From Fervidobacterium sp. (GTDB lineage Bacteria; Thermotogota; Thermotogae; Thermotogales; Fervidobacteriaceae): DNA of 64,000 nucleotides. The notes beneath the pieces were generated by a model. That model saw only the letters and a list, made by a program, of their open reading frames with translations. It had not been told where the DNA came from and searched no databases. Shown one piece after another: positions 7,948 to 17,209 of this stretch; position 1 is the stretch's first letter, and the number at the start of each line of letters is the position of its first letter. The DNA is taken from NCBI GenBank assembly GCA_026419195.1, contig JANZZV010000010.1, positions 1 to 64,000 of the forward strand, given 5' to 3'. A program made the position numbers and the translations under genes.

Positions 7948-9078
7948 CTACAATTGACCCACAAGTGCTATTAGTATCCCACCGGCTAAGACAGAGCCTA
8001 TCTGACCAGCAACATTAGCACCAACAGCATGCATGAGTAGGTAATTCGTTGGATCTTCTGATCTACCAAGTTGATGGATAACTCTTGCAGACATTGGAAA
8101 AGCAGATATACCAGCAGCTCCTATCATAGGATTTATCTTCCTTCTTAGAAAAATATTCAAAAATTTAGCAAAAAGTACGCCACCTGCAGTATCAAATATA
8201 AACGCAACGAGTCCAAGTAGTAGAATTAATAGCGTTTGAGGTCTTAAAAACTTTTCAGCGGTCATTGTTGAACCTATTGATAGTCCCAGCATTATCGTTA
8301 CGATATTGGCAAGTTCATTTTGTGCAGATTTGGCAATGCTGTTAAGGACTCCACATTCTTTGAGCAGATTTCCAAACATAAGAAAACCAACAAGCGCTGT
8401 GGAACTTGGTGCAAGTAAACTTGCCGTTATCGTAACAGCTATAGGAAAGATTATCTTGATTCTCTTATTAATTCTTACAGTTTTTACCTCCATCTTTATC
8501 TTTCTTTCTTCACTCGTTGTTAAGAGTCTAATAATTGCAGGTTGGATTATCGGTACAAGTGACATATAAGAATATGCTGCAACAGAAATAGGTCCAAGTA
8601 AGTCCTTTGCAAACCTGCTTGCTACATAAATCGATGTTGGTCCGTCAGCAGCTCCTATGATGCCAATTGACGCAGCTTCTTTTATGTTAAAACCTAAGAG
8701 CGTTGCCACAACCATCGTTGCGAATATTCCAAATTGAGCTGCAGCACCAAAAAGAAACATCACAGGATTTTCAAGCAGAGGTCCAAAATCAATCATCGAA
8801 CCTACAGCTATAAATATCAAAAGCGGAAAAATTTCTGTTATAATACCTATATCGAACAACATATTCAGAATTCCCTTGTGAAATACTCCATCAAGAAATT
8901 GGTCTACTGCCGAACTAAAAGGAATATTCACAAGTATTGTGGAAAAACCAATTGGTATCAAAAGTGCTGGTTCGTATTCTTTTCTTATCCCAAGGTACAA
9001 GAGTATTAAACCTGTCATTATCATTAAAATGTTTCCAAATGTAACAGAAAGAACACCAACAGATAAAGCCGAAAGCAT
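7948..9078 (-). CDS. oadB: sodium ion-translocating decarboxylase beta subunit (OadB/GcdB/MmdB family)
   Basis: This strongly hydrophobic 376-residue protein has the family segments GAADGPTSIYVAS (about residue 155) and NPMIGAAGISAFPMSARV (near residue 320), where conserved Asp, Asn and Ser residues couple carboxybiotin decarboxylation to sodium export. ATG 9078 (MLSALSVG) is preceded by GGAGGTG; longer in-frame starts up to 9207 lack a Shine-Dalgarno. The biotin carrier and carboxyltransferase subunits are not here; a possible gamma subunit follows. The substrate (oxaloacetate, methylmalonyl-CoA or glutaconyl-CoA) cannot be decided from beta alone. A biotin ligase is present at 29.9 kb. Confidence 0.92.
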   Translation of the reverse strand: MLSALSVGVLSVTFGNILMIMTGLILLYLGIRKEYEPALLIPIGFSTILVNIPFSSAVDQFLDGVFHKGILNMLFDIGIITEIFPLLIFIAVGSMIDFGPLLENPVMFLFGAAAQFGIFATMVVATLLGFNIKEAASIGIIGAADGPTSIYVASRFAKDLLGPISVAAYSYMSLVPIIQPAIIRLLTTSEERKIKMEVKTVRINKRIKIIFPIAVTITASLLAPSSTALVGFLMFGNLLKECGVLNSIAKSAQNELANIVTIMLGLSIGSTMTAEKFLRPQTLLILLLGLVAFIFDTAGGVLFAKFLNIFLRRKINPMIGAAGISAFPMSARVIHQLGRSEDPTNYLLMHAVGANVAGQIGSVLAGGILIALVGQL

Positions 9079-9274
9079 ACAACACCTCCAATTGAAATTT
9101 CTCATTTTCATATATTCAGTTCTTATTCTATCACAAAGCAAAGAAGCAGATTTGCTCATTCTAGAAATTTTACAATTTATCATTAAGTATGTAAATATCT
9201 TAACCAAAATTTAAATACAAAATTCTTAAAATAATTTTTGAGAACGTCAAAAATCAGAAAGGAGGGGGATTAAC

Positions 9275-12200
9275 ATGACAGAAATAAACATCTCTGTTGT
9301 ATATATTTTTCTGCTTCTTTACAATTCAATAATAGCATATCAAACCCTAACAGTATTTGCAAGATACAAAAATAAAGATATAGGTAAGAGCGGCATTATA
9401 ATTTGCTTAGTCATAGCATTATACTCTTTTGGATACGCTATGGAGTTACTTTCCATAATGAGCAATGATAAGTCAAGTGCTTTTCTTTGGTACAAAATCC
9501 AGTACTTTGCCATTCCTTTTATTTCTTTCTCTTGGTACTTGTTTGCCAATGCCTTCGCCGAAAAAAGGATTGGGAAGAAGCTAGTAGTCTTTCTATTGAT
9601 AATTCCATTGTTATCGGTAATTGCTGTCTGGACGAACGATGTTCATAACCTTTATCTTAAAGGATACCTCCAAGGGGGACATTATATTCAAAGAGGACCG
9701 TTGTATTATGTCTTAATTGTATATAACTACGTACTTGCAATAATTGCTTACGTAAAATTATTTTTAGCTGCAAAAAGGTTAGCATTGTCAATTCGTAAGG
9801 TTACTGCGTTCAATGTTTTAGTTGCTGTTCTTATCCCAATTAGTACAAATATCATTTATTTAGCACTAAACTTAGATATTGATTTAACTATCTTTGGACT
9901 CATGATAAGTGTGATTATATTACTTTACGAGGCACAAAAAATTCAGGGATTTGATATAAAAGAGAAAACGAAAGAAATCGTATACAATTCTACCCAAGAT
10001 TTGATACTTGTAATCAACTATGATGAAATTGTAATAGAATTCAACAATAATTTTGGAAAAATGGCTTATGAAATGTTTGGAAGAACAGACTTAAAAAATA
10101 AGAAGCTATCCGAAATCTTACCTCCAGAAATTGTGGAAGTTATAAATAAAGAAAATGGAATTATAGAAAGGGATAACAGATTTTTTCAAGTTAAGGTAAG
10201 CATGTTGGAGGAAAGAGGCAAGCTCCTGGGAAAGATAATATTTTTCCACGAAATAACTGATCTCAAAAGACTTGAAAATGAAAAGTTATTTGAAAATGAG
10301 AGATATAGAAGATTATTTGAATTTGCTCCAGTTGGAATACTTGTAGAAGACGAAAATGGTTTTATTTTAGACGCTAATCCTGAGTTTTGTAAGTTAAGTT
10401 CCAGGCGCAAAGAAGAATTGTTGGGAAATCATGTGTCTACCTTGGCACCAAAAGAAGATTACGATCTGGTAAGAAAAAACATTGAAAATATAATCTCGGG
10501 ACGAACGTTAGTTCATACAGTCAAAAGTATCGGGAAGTTCGGTGAGGAAAAATATTTTGAACTTTACGAGACAAGAATAATTCTTCCAAATTCAAAATAT
10601 GGAATACTCTCAATACAGAAAGATATCACAAAACAAGTCATTACTCAACAAGTTGTAAGAAATCTCGCAAAGTACCAACAAGTAATACTTGATCTTGCGT
10701 TAAATTTTATAAATCTACCTTTAGAAAGGCTTGATGAAGAAATAAAAAAGGCTATTGACATTGTGGCTAAGGAACTCAAGATAAATAGGATCAGAGTGTA
10801 CAAATTTTCGAAGGAAGGACAATTTACATCAATTGGTAATTGGTTTTACTCTAATTCAAGTACTGAAACACCGCTCGTATCCTTCGATAGTTCGGTCGTT
10901 AGAGGAAAAGAACTCGAAGAGCTTCTGCTGGGAAAGCAATTTATGGTTATAAAGGGTAAAGTCTCAAATGAGAACATAAACAAATTCTTTGGTGAAAATA
11001 CAATTGCACTAATCACTCCTATAAAACTCAACAATGAAATCATAGGTTTTATAAGTGCTGCTTCGCAAAGCGAAAGAGAATGGACCATCCCAGAAAAACG
11101 CATTATGTTATTACTTGCAACACTGATAGCCAATACAGAAATGAAAAGAATTTACGAACAAGAACTTATAAAAGCAAAGCAAAAAGCAGAACAAGCAAAT
11201 ATTGCAAAAAGTGCTTTCTTGGCAAGCATGAGTCATGAAATACGTACACCTTTGAATGGAATCGTTGGTTTCACCAATTTACTTAAAGAAACTAATTTAG
11301 ATGAGAAACAAAGAAAGTACGTTGAAACAATAATAAAATCTACAGAAGTATTACTTGGAATAATAAACGATATACTCGACTTGGCAAAGATCGAAAGTGG
11401 AAAGTTCCAACTTGAACCGATAGAATGTAATTTAAAAATGGAAATGCAAAGTTCACTCGTATTGTACAATGCCAAGGCTAAGGAAAAGAATGTAAGTTAT
11501 GTGGTAGAAATTGATGAAAAGATAAGCGAGTGCCTTGTAGTTGACAGTTTACGCATACAGCAAGTTATGTTTAATTTAATAAACAATGCCATAAAGTTCA
11601 CACCTGCAGGAGGATTCGTTAAGGTATCTATAAGAAAAGTCTCAGAAGAAATGCTTTACGACACGATAAGATTTTCAGTAGAAGATACTGGTATAGGTAT
11701 TCCAAAGGAAAAACTAAGCAAGATTTTCGAACCTTTCGAACAAGCTGACATATCAGTAACCCGGAAATACGGTGGAACAGGACTTGGGCTATCGATAAGT
11801 CAGCGTATCGTTAATATGATGGGATCGAAGATAAATGTTGAAAGTGAAGAAGGAAAAGGAAGTACATTTTACTTTGAACTTAAGTTGAAAAAATGCAAAA
11901 AGCAAGAATCAAGAGAGTATAAAGAGAAAACTATAAGAAAGTACAATGCAAAGGTACTTGTTGTCGAAGATTACGAGATAAACAGTATTCTTATGGCTGA
12001 ATTGTTAAAAAGGTATGGCATCGTACCCGACTTTGCAATCAATGGTTTACAAGGTGTAGAAATGGCTTTAAAAAATGACTATGACTTAATATTCATGGAC
12101 ATCTTAATGCCAGAAATGGATGGTATCGAAGCCACCAAGAAGATAAGAACAGTAAAGCTGGATGTACCTATCGTCGCACTCACAGCCCATGCTTTGAAAA

Positions 12201-12736
12201 ATGTAAAGGAAGAAGTATTATCAGCTGGAATGAATGATTATGTAACAAAACCAGTAAAAATTGAGGAACTTGATAGAATACTTGAAAAATTCTGCGGACA
12301 TTTAGAAATTCGAAATTCTGAATCAGCGAAAAAGGAAGAAACTAAAATTAATGTATGGCAAGGTAATAAGCATTCAGAAATCGAAGAAAAAATTCAAAAA
12401 ATCAAAGAAGATCAAGGCTTCGATGAAAAATTTATGTTTGAACTAATCAAAACATTTATCGATTCAACAAAGCAAAGTATCGATAACATAAGATCATCCC
12501 TAAGTAAAAATGATTTTGAAACAGCACAAAGAGAAGCTCATAGCATAAAAGGAGCTGCAAGATCACTAAGCTTCAACTATATGGGCGAATTAGCTTATGA
12601 ATTAGAAAAACACGCGCAAGTAAAAGACGCAGGTTTTGATTATGAAAAGTGTCTAAAAGATATCGAAGAAAAACTCTATGAAGTTATTACATACTACAGG
12701 ACATCTTATGAACTAAATCTTAACAATGACCAATGA
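9275..12736 (+). CDS. hybrid sensor histidine kinase: 7TM-PAS-PAS-GAF-HisKA-HATPase-REC-HPt
   Basis: This 1153-residue multidomain kinase opens with about seven membrane helices (1-225, histidine-kinase N-terminal 7TM type), then two PAS-like domains (about 240-335 and 340-455) and a GAF domain (about 465-630). HisKA has SHEIRTP with the phospho-His near 652; the ATPase has NLINNAIKFT, EDTGIGIP and GTGLGLSIS. The receiver (about 892-1010) keeps LVVEDYE, FMDILMPEMDG, LTAH and TKP. The C-terminal HPt domain has AHSIKGAARS with its His near 1087. It can therefore run a complete intramolecular phosphorelay. Start ATG 9275 follows GGAGGGGG. The end overlaps the convergent cyuA gene by 17 bases. 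Output partner unknown. Confidence 0.95.
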   Translation: MTEINISVVYIFLLLYNSIIAYQTLTVFARYKNKDIGKSGIIICLVIALYSFGYAMELLSIMSNDKSSAFLWYKIQYFAIPFISFSWYLFANAFAEKRIGKKLVVFLLIIPLLSVIAVWTNDVHNLYLKGYLQGGHYIQRGPLYYVLIVYNYVLAIIAYVKLFLAAKRLALSIRKVTAFNVLVAVLIPISTNIIYLALNLDIDLTIFGLMISVIILLYEAQKIQGFDIKEKTKEIVYNSTQDLILVINYDEIVIEFNNNFGKMAYEMFGRTDLKNKKLSEILPPEIVEVINKENGIIERDNRFFQVKVSMLEERGKLLGKIIFFHEITDLKRLENEKLFENERYRRLFEFAPVGILVEDENGFILDANPEFCKLSSRRKEELLGNHVSTLAPKEDYDLVRKNIENIISGRTLVHTVKSIGKFGEEKYFELYETRIILPNSKYGILSIQKDITKQVITQQVVRNLAKYQQVILDLALNFINLPLERLDEEIKKAIDIVAKELKINRIRVYKFSKEGQFTSIGNWFYSNSSTETPLVSFDSSVVRGKELEELLLGKQFMVIKGKVSNENINKFFGENTIALITPIKLNNEIIGFISAASQSEREWTIPEKRIMLLLATLIANTEMKRIYEQELIKAKQKAEQANIAKSAFLASMSHEIRTPLNGIVGFTNLLKETNLDEKQRKYVETIIKSTEVLLGIINDILDLAKIESGKFQLEPIECNLKMEMQSSLVLYNAKAKEKNVSYVVEIDEKISECLVVDSLRIQQVMFNLINNAIKFTPAGGFVKVSIRKVSEEMLYDTIRFSVEDTGIGIPKEKLSKIFEPFEQADISVTRKYGGTGLGLSISQRIVNMMGSKINVESEEGKGSTFYFELKLKKCKKQESREYKEKTIRKYNAKVLVVEDYEINSILMAELLKRYGIVPDFAINGLQGVEMALKNDYDLIFMDILMPEMDGIEATKKIRTVKLDVPIVALTAHALKNVKEEVLSAGMNDYVTKPVKIEELDRILEKFCGHLEIRNSESAKKEETKINVWQGNKHSEIEEKIQKIKEDQGFDEKFMFELIKTFIDSTKQSIDNIRSSLSKNDFETAQREAHSIKGAARSLSFNYMGELAYELEKHAQVKDAGFDYEKCLKDIEEKLYEVITYYRTSYELNLNNDQ

Positions 12737-13943
12737 ATTCAATCACATCTTTGTCAAATTGCCTGAGCGAATTTGTGAGTAGTTCTATCCTGGAGATGGT
12801 AACCTCAACATCCTTTGCGGCAAAACCATTTCCACAAGGTACGTTTGTGTTGTTAATAGCAAGTTTAGATGAATCAAAAGCCATCTGTGTTCCTACGCTT
12901 GCTTTTAAAGCACATCCCCTCTTGGCACCGTCACAAGTCATACCAAACAGTGTTGCCAAAACATTGTTTATGGCGTTTTTCATTTGTTCCTTTGTTCCAT
13001 TCATTAAATATGTTATTGCCGCACTACTACCTGCAGATGCAATTGAACCAGCACCACATATAGGCGTTAGCTTTCCTGTGTAAGCCTTTATATATATTGT
13101 TACAAGTATACTGAGCAAAACAGATTTTGTAATTTTATCTCGTTCCATACGTTTTTTCATTCCGTAAAGAGCAGGTGGAACAATACATGATATTCCTTGA
13201 TTACCGCTACCAGCCACTGTCATGATCGGAATCAGTTCACCACTCATTCTTACATCAACACCCGCAGCCACATAAGAATGTATACCATCTAACAACTTAC
13301 CAAAATTCCCTTCCCTCTTCTTTCCCAAACGCGCAGCTTCAACGTTATATTTTATAGCACTCTCAACGACTTCAACAACATCTAAGTGAGGCTCTTCAAT
13401 GTATTCAAATATGTCATCCAATTTTATAGATCTGACAAAATCTTTCTTAAAAGAAACACTTGTCTGTGTGTTATAAACTTCTTCTCCATCAACGACTATC
13501 TTGCTTACATTATCGTGGGAATCTGTGATCTCAACAACTACTTCATTATCACCAATAAGTGTTGTTTTAATGTGAAGAGAATAATTATTTTCATAATCAA
13601 CAGTTATTTTGTCAATAACCTCCTTCGTTTTTTCAATGGCATCTGAATCAACATCTTTAAAAACCTGTAAACCAAGTTCAGATCTTCCTACTAAATAAGC
13701 AAGAGCAATTGCGAGGTCGAAACCGCGCAAATGCGTACCTGGTATACCAACTTCCAGCCCATTTTTGTACGTATTTCTGTCCATTGTGACGTGTATTTTT
13801 TTGAGTTTTCCAACCAGATATTTCTTGCCAACTGCTACAGATAAACCAACAGCAACTGGCTCTGTGCAACCATACGACAGCTTAACATTATCGAAAAACA
13901 GTTCTCTTATCAATTCTGTTACATCAGCCTTATTCATATCCAT
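12720..13943 (-). CDS. cyuA: L-cysteine desulfidase / UPF0597 (COG3681) iron-sulfur protein
   Basis: The protein matches the CyuA/UPF0597 family: opening residues with LSYGCTEPVAVGL, SCIVPPALYG, CGAGSIASAGSSAAITYL and the MTCDGAKRGCALK segment. The Cys in CGAGS and the two Cys of CDGAKRGC are the probable [4Fe-4S] ligands, as in the serine-dehydratase alpha superfamily. Family members break L-cysteine into pyruvate, ammonia and sulfide. ATG 13943 follows GAGGTGG by eight bases. It sits downstream of metF with a 98-base gap containing a good promoter of its own. Sulfide produced here could feed the homocysteine-forming genes upstream. A related dehydratase activity on serine cannot be excluded. 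Confidence 0.85.
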   Translation of the reverse strand: MDMNKADVTELIRELFFDNVKLSYGCTEPVAVGLSVAVGKKYLVGKLKKIHVTMDRNTYKNGLEVGIPGTHLRGFDLAIALAYLVGRSELGLQVFKDVDSDAIEKTKEVIDKITVDYENNYSLHIKTTLIGDNEVVVEITDSHDNVSKIVVDGEEVYNTQTSVSFKKDFVRSIKLDDIFEYIEEPHLDVVEVVESAIKYNVEAARLGKKREGNFGKLLDGIHSYVAAGVDVRMSGELIPIMTVAGSGNQGISCIVPPALYGMKKRMERDKITKSVLLSILVTIYIKAYTGKLTPICGAGSIASAGSSAAITYLMNGTKEQMKNAINNVLATLFGMTCDGAKRGCALKASVGTQMAFDSSKLAINNTNVPCGNGFAAKDVEVTISRIELLTNSLRQFDKDVIEFIGHC

Positions 13944-13985
13944 AACTTTAACCACCTCAATACTTGACATATACTTGATATATAA

Positions 13986-14014
13986 ATTATATTTTCTTAG
14001 CATTTATTATTCAA
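13986..14014 (-). promoter_or_regulatory. sigma-A type promoter in front of cyuA
   Basis: On the minus strand TTGAAT (14009-14014) and TATAAT (13986-13991) are separated by exactly 17 bases, in the gap between metF and cyuA. It would give the desulfidase gene independent expression from the methionine operon. No operator or hairpin is obvious between it and the start codon. Confidence 0.6.
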
Positions 14015-14041
14015 ACTCAATAAAAAGCACTTTAAAATTAT

Positions 14042-14974
14042 TTATCGAAGATCCTGAAAATTTTTCAAAATTTCACACACTTCTTCGCCTCGTCCCATGG
14101 TAAAGATATGTACACCAGGCGCACCATATTCAAGTAACTTTTCTATAAGCTGAATTGTAAAACGAACACCAGTACTAAATTCCTCATTTAAAGTTTGACA
14201 ATTTTCCATCGATTCAATGAATCTTTGGGGTATGCTTACGAAGAATTTCTTAGGAATCGAGTATATAGATTTTTTGTTAACAATTGGTTTAACCCCTGGT
14301 ATGATTGGCACATTTATCCCTACTTCTCTGCAACTTTTAACAAAAGACTTATAAATATCCGCATCGAAAACCATTTGAGTTATTACAAAGTCTGCTCCTA
14401 AATCGATTTTATCTTTCAAAAACTTTAAATCTTTTTGCATATTGGGAGCTTCAAAATGCTTTTCTGGATATCCTGCAACACCAATACAAAAATCTACAGG
14501 TTTCGCAGATGTATACAAATATTTCCCTTTCTTCATATCGCTTATCTGCTTAACAAGTTCTGAAGCAAATTTATAATCGCTCACCATTGAATTAAAACCA
14601 ACTTCTTCACCGCGAACAACAAAAATATTTTCAACTCCCATTATGGATAAATCTATCAATATGTCTTCCAATTCAAATTTATTCATACCCTTACAAATAA
14701 TATGTGGCACAACATCTACATTGTATCTTTTCATCAAAGCAGCTGTGAGTCCAATGGTTCCTGGTCTTTTCACCTTTTGTATCTTGACAATCCCATTATC
14801 CGTTTCGAGAAAATCTATCTCTATTGGGTGTCTTGTTATGTTAATAAATGAAATATTGTATTTCAAGAGTCTATCAAGCGTTGAGAATATCTTTTCAACA
14901 TCCTCGCCCCTTCGTGGAGGAATTATCTCTATCGATAAAATTTTACCTGTTTTTAGTTTTTCAATTACTTTCAT
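14042..14974 (-). CDS. metF: 5,10-methylenetetrahydrofolate reductase
   Basis: The 310-residue protein fits the MetF TIM barrel: N-terminal LSIEIIPPRRGED with the catalytic Glu, the central NIFVVRGEE region, and the FAD/folate-binding segment GADFVITQMVFD with downstream VPIIPGVKPI. It reduces methylene-THF to methyl-THF, the methyl donor for homocysteine methylation to methionine. It lies downstream of the COG2122 gene and is therefore probably under the methionine leader control. No methionine synthase gene is visible in the window. Confidence 0.93.
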   Translation of the reverse strand: MKVIEKLKTGKILSIEIIPPRRGEDVEKIFSTLDRLLKYNISFINITRHPIEIDFLETDNGIVKIQKVKRPGTIGLTAALMKRYNVDVVPHIICKGMNKFELEDILIDLSIMGVENIFVVRGEEVGFNSMVSDYKFASELVKQISDMKKGKYLYTSAKPVDFCIGVAGYPEKHFEAPNMQKDLKFLKDKIDLGADFVITQMVFDADIYKSFVKSCREVGINVPIIPGVKPIVNKKSIYSIPKKFFVSIPQRFIESMENCQTLNEEFSTGVRFTIQLIEKLLEYGAPGVHIFTMGRGEEVCEILKNFQDLR

Positions 14975-14986
14975 ATATCTACCTCC

Positions 14987-15751
14987 TCAATAAGAAAATT
15001 TTAAATTACCAACAGCACCTAAATTATTCTGATATATTACAACTACCCCCTCTATCATCGTACCTATAGCCTTTTGTGCTTCATTTAAAACCTTCTCAAC
15101 ATCCTCCGAACTTTTGACCATATTCGAATATTTGGTAGCAAATGCATCAGCTATGGACACATTTTTCGAAACCACAGTTACAGCATCCGCTTTACCAAAA
15201 TTTAACGAATGCCCTATCTTCCCAGAGGAAGTACATACACCATACTTGCCTGGACCTAAGACCAGAGAGATTTTGTTAAATTCATTGCCAAAATTCGCAA
15301 AGATGCCAACTTTTGTTTCCTTATCAGCACTAATGTAAACGTCTCCTCCATTCTCAACAATCACATTTGTACAATTGTATTTCTCTATCAGTTGATCTCC
15401 TATTATCTGTGCGAAGGTACCAGCAACACATGCCATAGGACCAACGTTTGCCAACCATGAAGCGCTTAACATTCTTTTCACAAATTCTGGTAAATCATCA
15501 TTGTTCTCCATACATATCGGTACAAGTGATGTAGCAAAGGACGGGACGATTTTAATGAACTCGCTAAGCTTATCGTGTAGTATTTTTACCTGCTCGTACA
15601 CAAAATCAACGACTTCAACTACATTTCCTGTAAATCCGTCAAAACCAATCCATAAATCAGTATGTTTGTATTTTACATAAAACTCAACAAATTTCTCCAA
15701 GTACCAGTCCCTGTAAAATCTCTTTGTCACAGGATTTTTCACAAATATCAC
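14987..15751 (-). CDS. COG2122 / UPF0280 family protein (ApbE-like fold), homocysteine synthesis accessory
   Basis: Recognised from the family signature: TDLWIGFDGF near the N-terminus, GPMACVAGTFAQIIGDQL in the middle, VENGGDVYIS, and CTSSGKIGHSLNFGKADAVTV, which resembles the ApbE flavin-transferase fold. As I recall, genetic work in Methanosarcina implicated the COG2122 gene together with COG1900 and a ferredoxin protein in making homocysteine from aspartate semialdehyde and sulfide. Here it is directly downstream of the COG1900-ferredoxin fusion (36-base gap), which is the same association in a bacterium. The biochemical role remains unproven. Confidence 0.88.
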   Translation of the reverse strand: MIFVKNPVTKRFYRDWYLEKFVEFYVKYKHTDLWIGFDGFTGNVVEVVDFVYEQVKILHDKLSEFIKIVPSFATSLVPICMENNDDLPEFVKRMLSASWLANVGPMACVAGTFAQIIGDQLIEKYNCTNVIVENGGDVYISADKETKVGIFANFGNEFNKISLVLGPGKYGVCTSSGKIGHSLNFGKADAVTVVSKNVSIADAFATKYSNMVKSSEDVEKVLNEAQKAIGTMIEGVVVIYQNNLGAVGNLKFSY

Positions 15752-15787
15752 CTTTCAAGTGAACTGTTTAAATTATCTTTAATTTTT

Positions 15788-17194
15788 TTAATATGGCGAA
15801 TCTGGAAATTCATTTCTGGACATTTCTTCGTAGTTTTTTTCATACGGCAATTTAATTCCTATCGGACATACATCTGAACACAAAAGACACTCAACACATT
15901 TCTGTGAATTCAACCTCACTGAATTATTGTCAAAATAGTCAAAGTATAGCGCTCCATATTCACAAACACCGATGCATGCACCACAATTCAAACACTGTCT
16001 TTTGTACTTTGATTTTAATTCATGATAATGCTCTCGCATATCAACATACACAAATGTGCTGTTTAAACTCTTGAGAGACCTTTCTTCTGAAAGCTTTTCA
16101 ACAGGATTGCTTAACAAGAATTTACCTTCCAGAATCCAAATTTTCAAAATACTTGCTATTTCCAAAGATTTTCTAATGCTTGTTAATGGGCTGGTTCTCA
16201 CTATCTTTCCATCAAGCTCAATTTTTCCACTTTGCAGCTCTTCATAATTTACTATTTTCAAGATTGGTCTTTCAACTTTTGAATAATCCCTAAGCTCTGT
16301 GTAAATTTCTCTATTTGACAAGCTAACATAATAGGCTATTTCTTCATTTACAACAGGTATTGGAATACCAACACCTACGAACAGTGTAACACCATAATTC
16401 TTAAAATACGCCCCTTTGACAAAATCTGCACTCATCTTCTTTGCATCGCCAACAAGCGCTAAAGTTCGGGATGGACCAATTGGTACACCGTATTCATTTT
16501 CTTTGACAACATTCTTAAACTGCGTACCGTACCAAGCAACATAACCCACCGTTCCTCCGAGGAAAATCTTTGTTCCAATACCTATAGTTTGCATCTTTGG
16601 ATCTTTCAACAAAGGACTTAATTCACCAGAAGTGGAGTAATTGACGTTTCCATAGTTTGGCAACAACTTACCCATGTAAGTGTAGATTATCCTGTCTGAA
16701 CCATTTGTTGCAGCAGCGTAATTTTGATATGCGTTACGAGGATTAAAGAGAAAAAAGTCGTTAATAATATTTTTGTTTATGTAAGTCTTAAAATACTTTC
16801 CAGGATAACAATCTGTACCACTTCCCCAAGCCTCCAAAAGTATATTTTCCCCCCTTATGAGCATTTCAATAATATGGGCTCCTCCAAAAGACACATCGTA
16901 GTCTGATTTTTGAGTTGCACCCAAGTATCCATCAACAGCAGCAATACCACCGTATACTTCAACACCACCAAGTTTGATTTTCTCCATCTTCATGGGTGGA
17001 AACGTATGTCCAAAATTTATAAAAGCCCCACTTGAACACATAGGAGCAAATGTGCCGGTTGTAACAACATCAACTTTTTTAACAACCTCTGATATACCTT
17101 CTTCTTTTGCCATTTTTACAACTTCCTGTGCAGTTAACACCACTGCCTTCCCTTCTGCTATCTTTTTGTTAATCTCTTCCAACGACTTGAACAT
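15788..17194 (-). CDS. homocysteine biosynthesis protein (COG1900/DUF39) fused to a 2x[4Fe-4S] ferredoxin domain
   Basis: Residues about 1-375 are the DUF39/HcyBio domain, proposed L-aspartate-semialdehyde sulfurtransferase; the conserved Cys in PMCSSGAF (Cys53) and GTDCYPG (Cys129) fit the two Cys reported as functional in the archaeal enzyme. Residues about 410-455 carry two CxxCxxCxxxC clusters (CLNCGACIGVC and CVECLLCSDVC) for two [4Fe-4S] centres. In methanogens the ferredoxin is usually a separate NIL-domain protein; here no NIL domain is visible and the ferredoxin is part of the same chain. The gene follows aspartokinase by 15 bases, linking aspartate activation to homocysteine formation. 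Confidence 0.9.
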   Translation of the reverse strand: MFKSLEEINKKIAEGKAVVLTAQEVVKMAKEEGISEVVKKVDVVTTGTFAPMCSSGAFINFGHTFPPMKMEKIKLGGVEVYGGIAAVDGYLGATQKSDYDVSFGGAHIIEMLIRGENILLEAWGSGTDCYPGKYFKTYINKNIINDFFLFNPRNAYQNYAAATNGSDRIIYTYMGKLLPNYGNVNYSTSGELSPLLKDPKMQTIGIGTKIFLGGTVGYVAWYGTQFKNVVKENEYGVPIGPSRTLALVGDAKKMSADFVKGAYFKNYGVTLFVGVGIPIPVVNEEIAYYVSLSNREIYTELRDYSKVERPILKIVNYEELQSGKIELDGKIVRTSPLTSIRKSLEIASILKIWILEGKFLLSNPVEKLSEERSLKSLNSTFVYVDMREHYHELKSKYKRQCLNCGACIGVCEYGALYFDYFDNNSVRLNSQKCVECLLCSDVCPIGIKLPYEKNYEEMSRNEFPDSPY

Positions 17195-17209
17195 ACACCC
17201 ACCTCCACT

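Noticed and set aside
8734-9009. plus-strand open frames opposite oadB
   Set aside because: They run antisense to a clearly conserved membrane protein, lack ribosome-binding sites and have no recognisable product.
12733-13083. plus-strand open frames opposite cyuA
   Set aside because: Antisense shadows of the conserved cysteine desulfidase gene.
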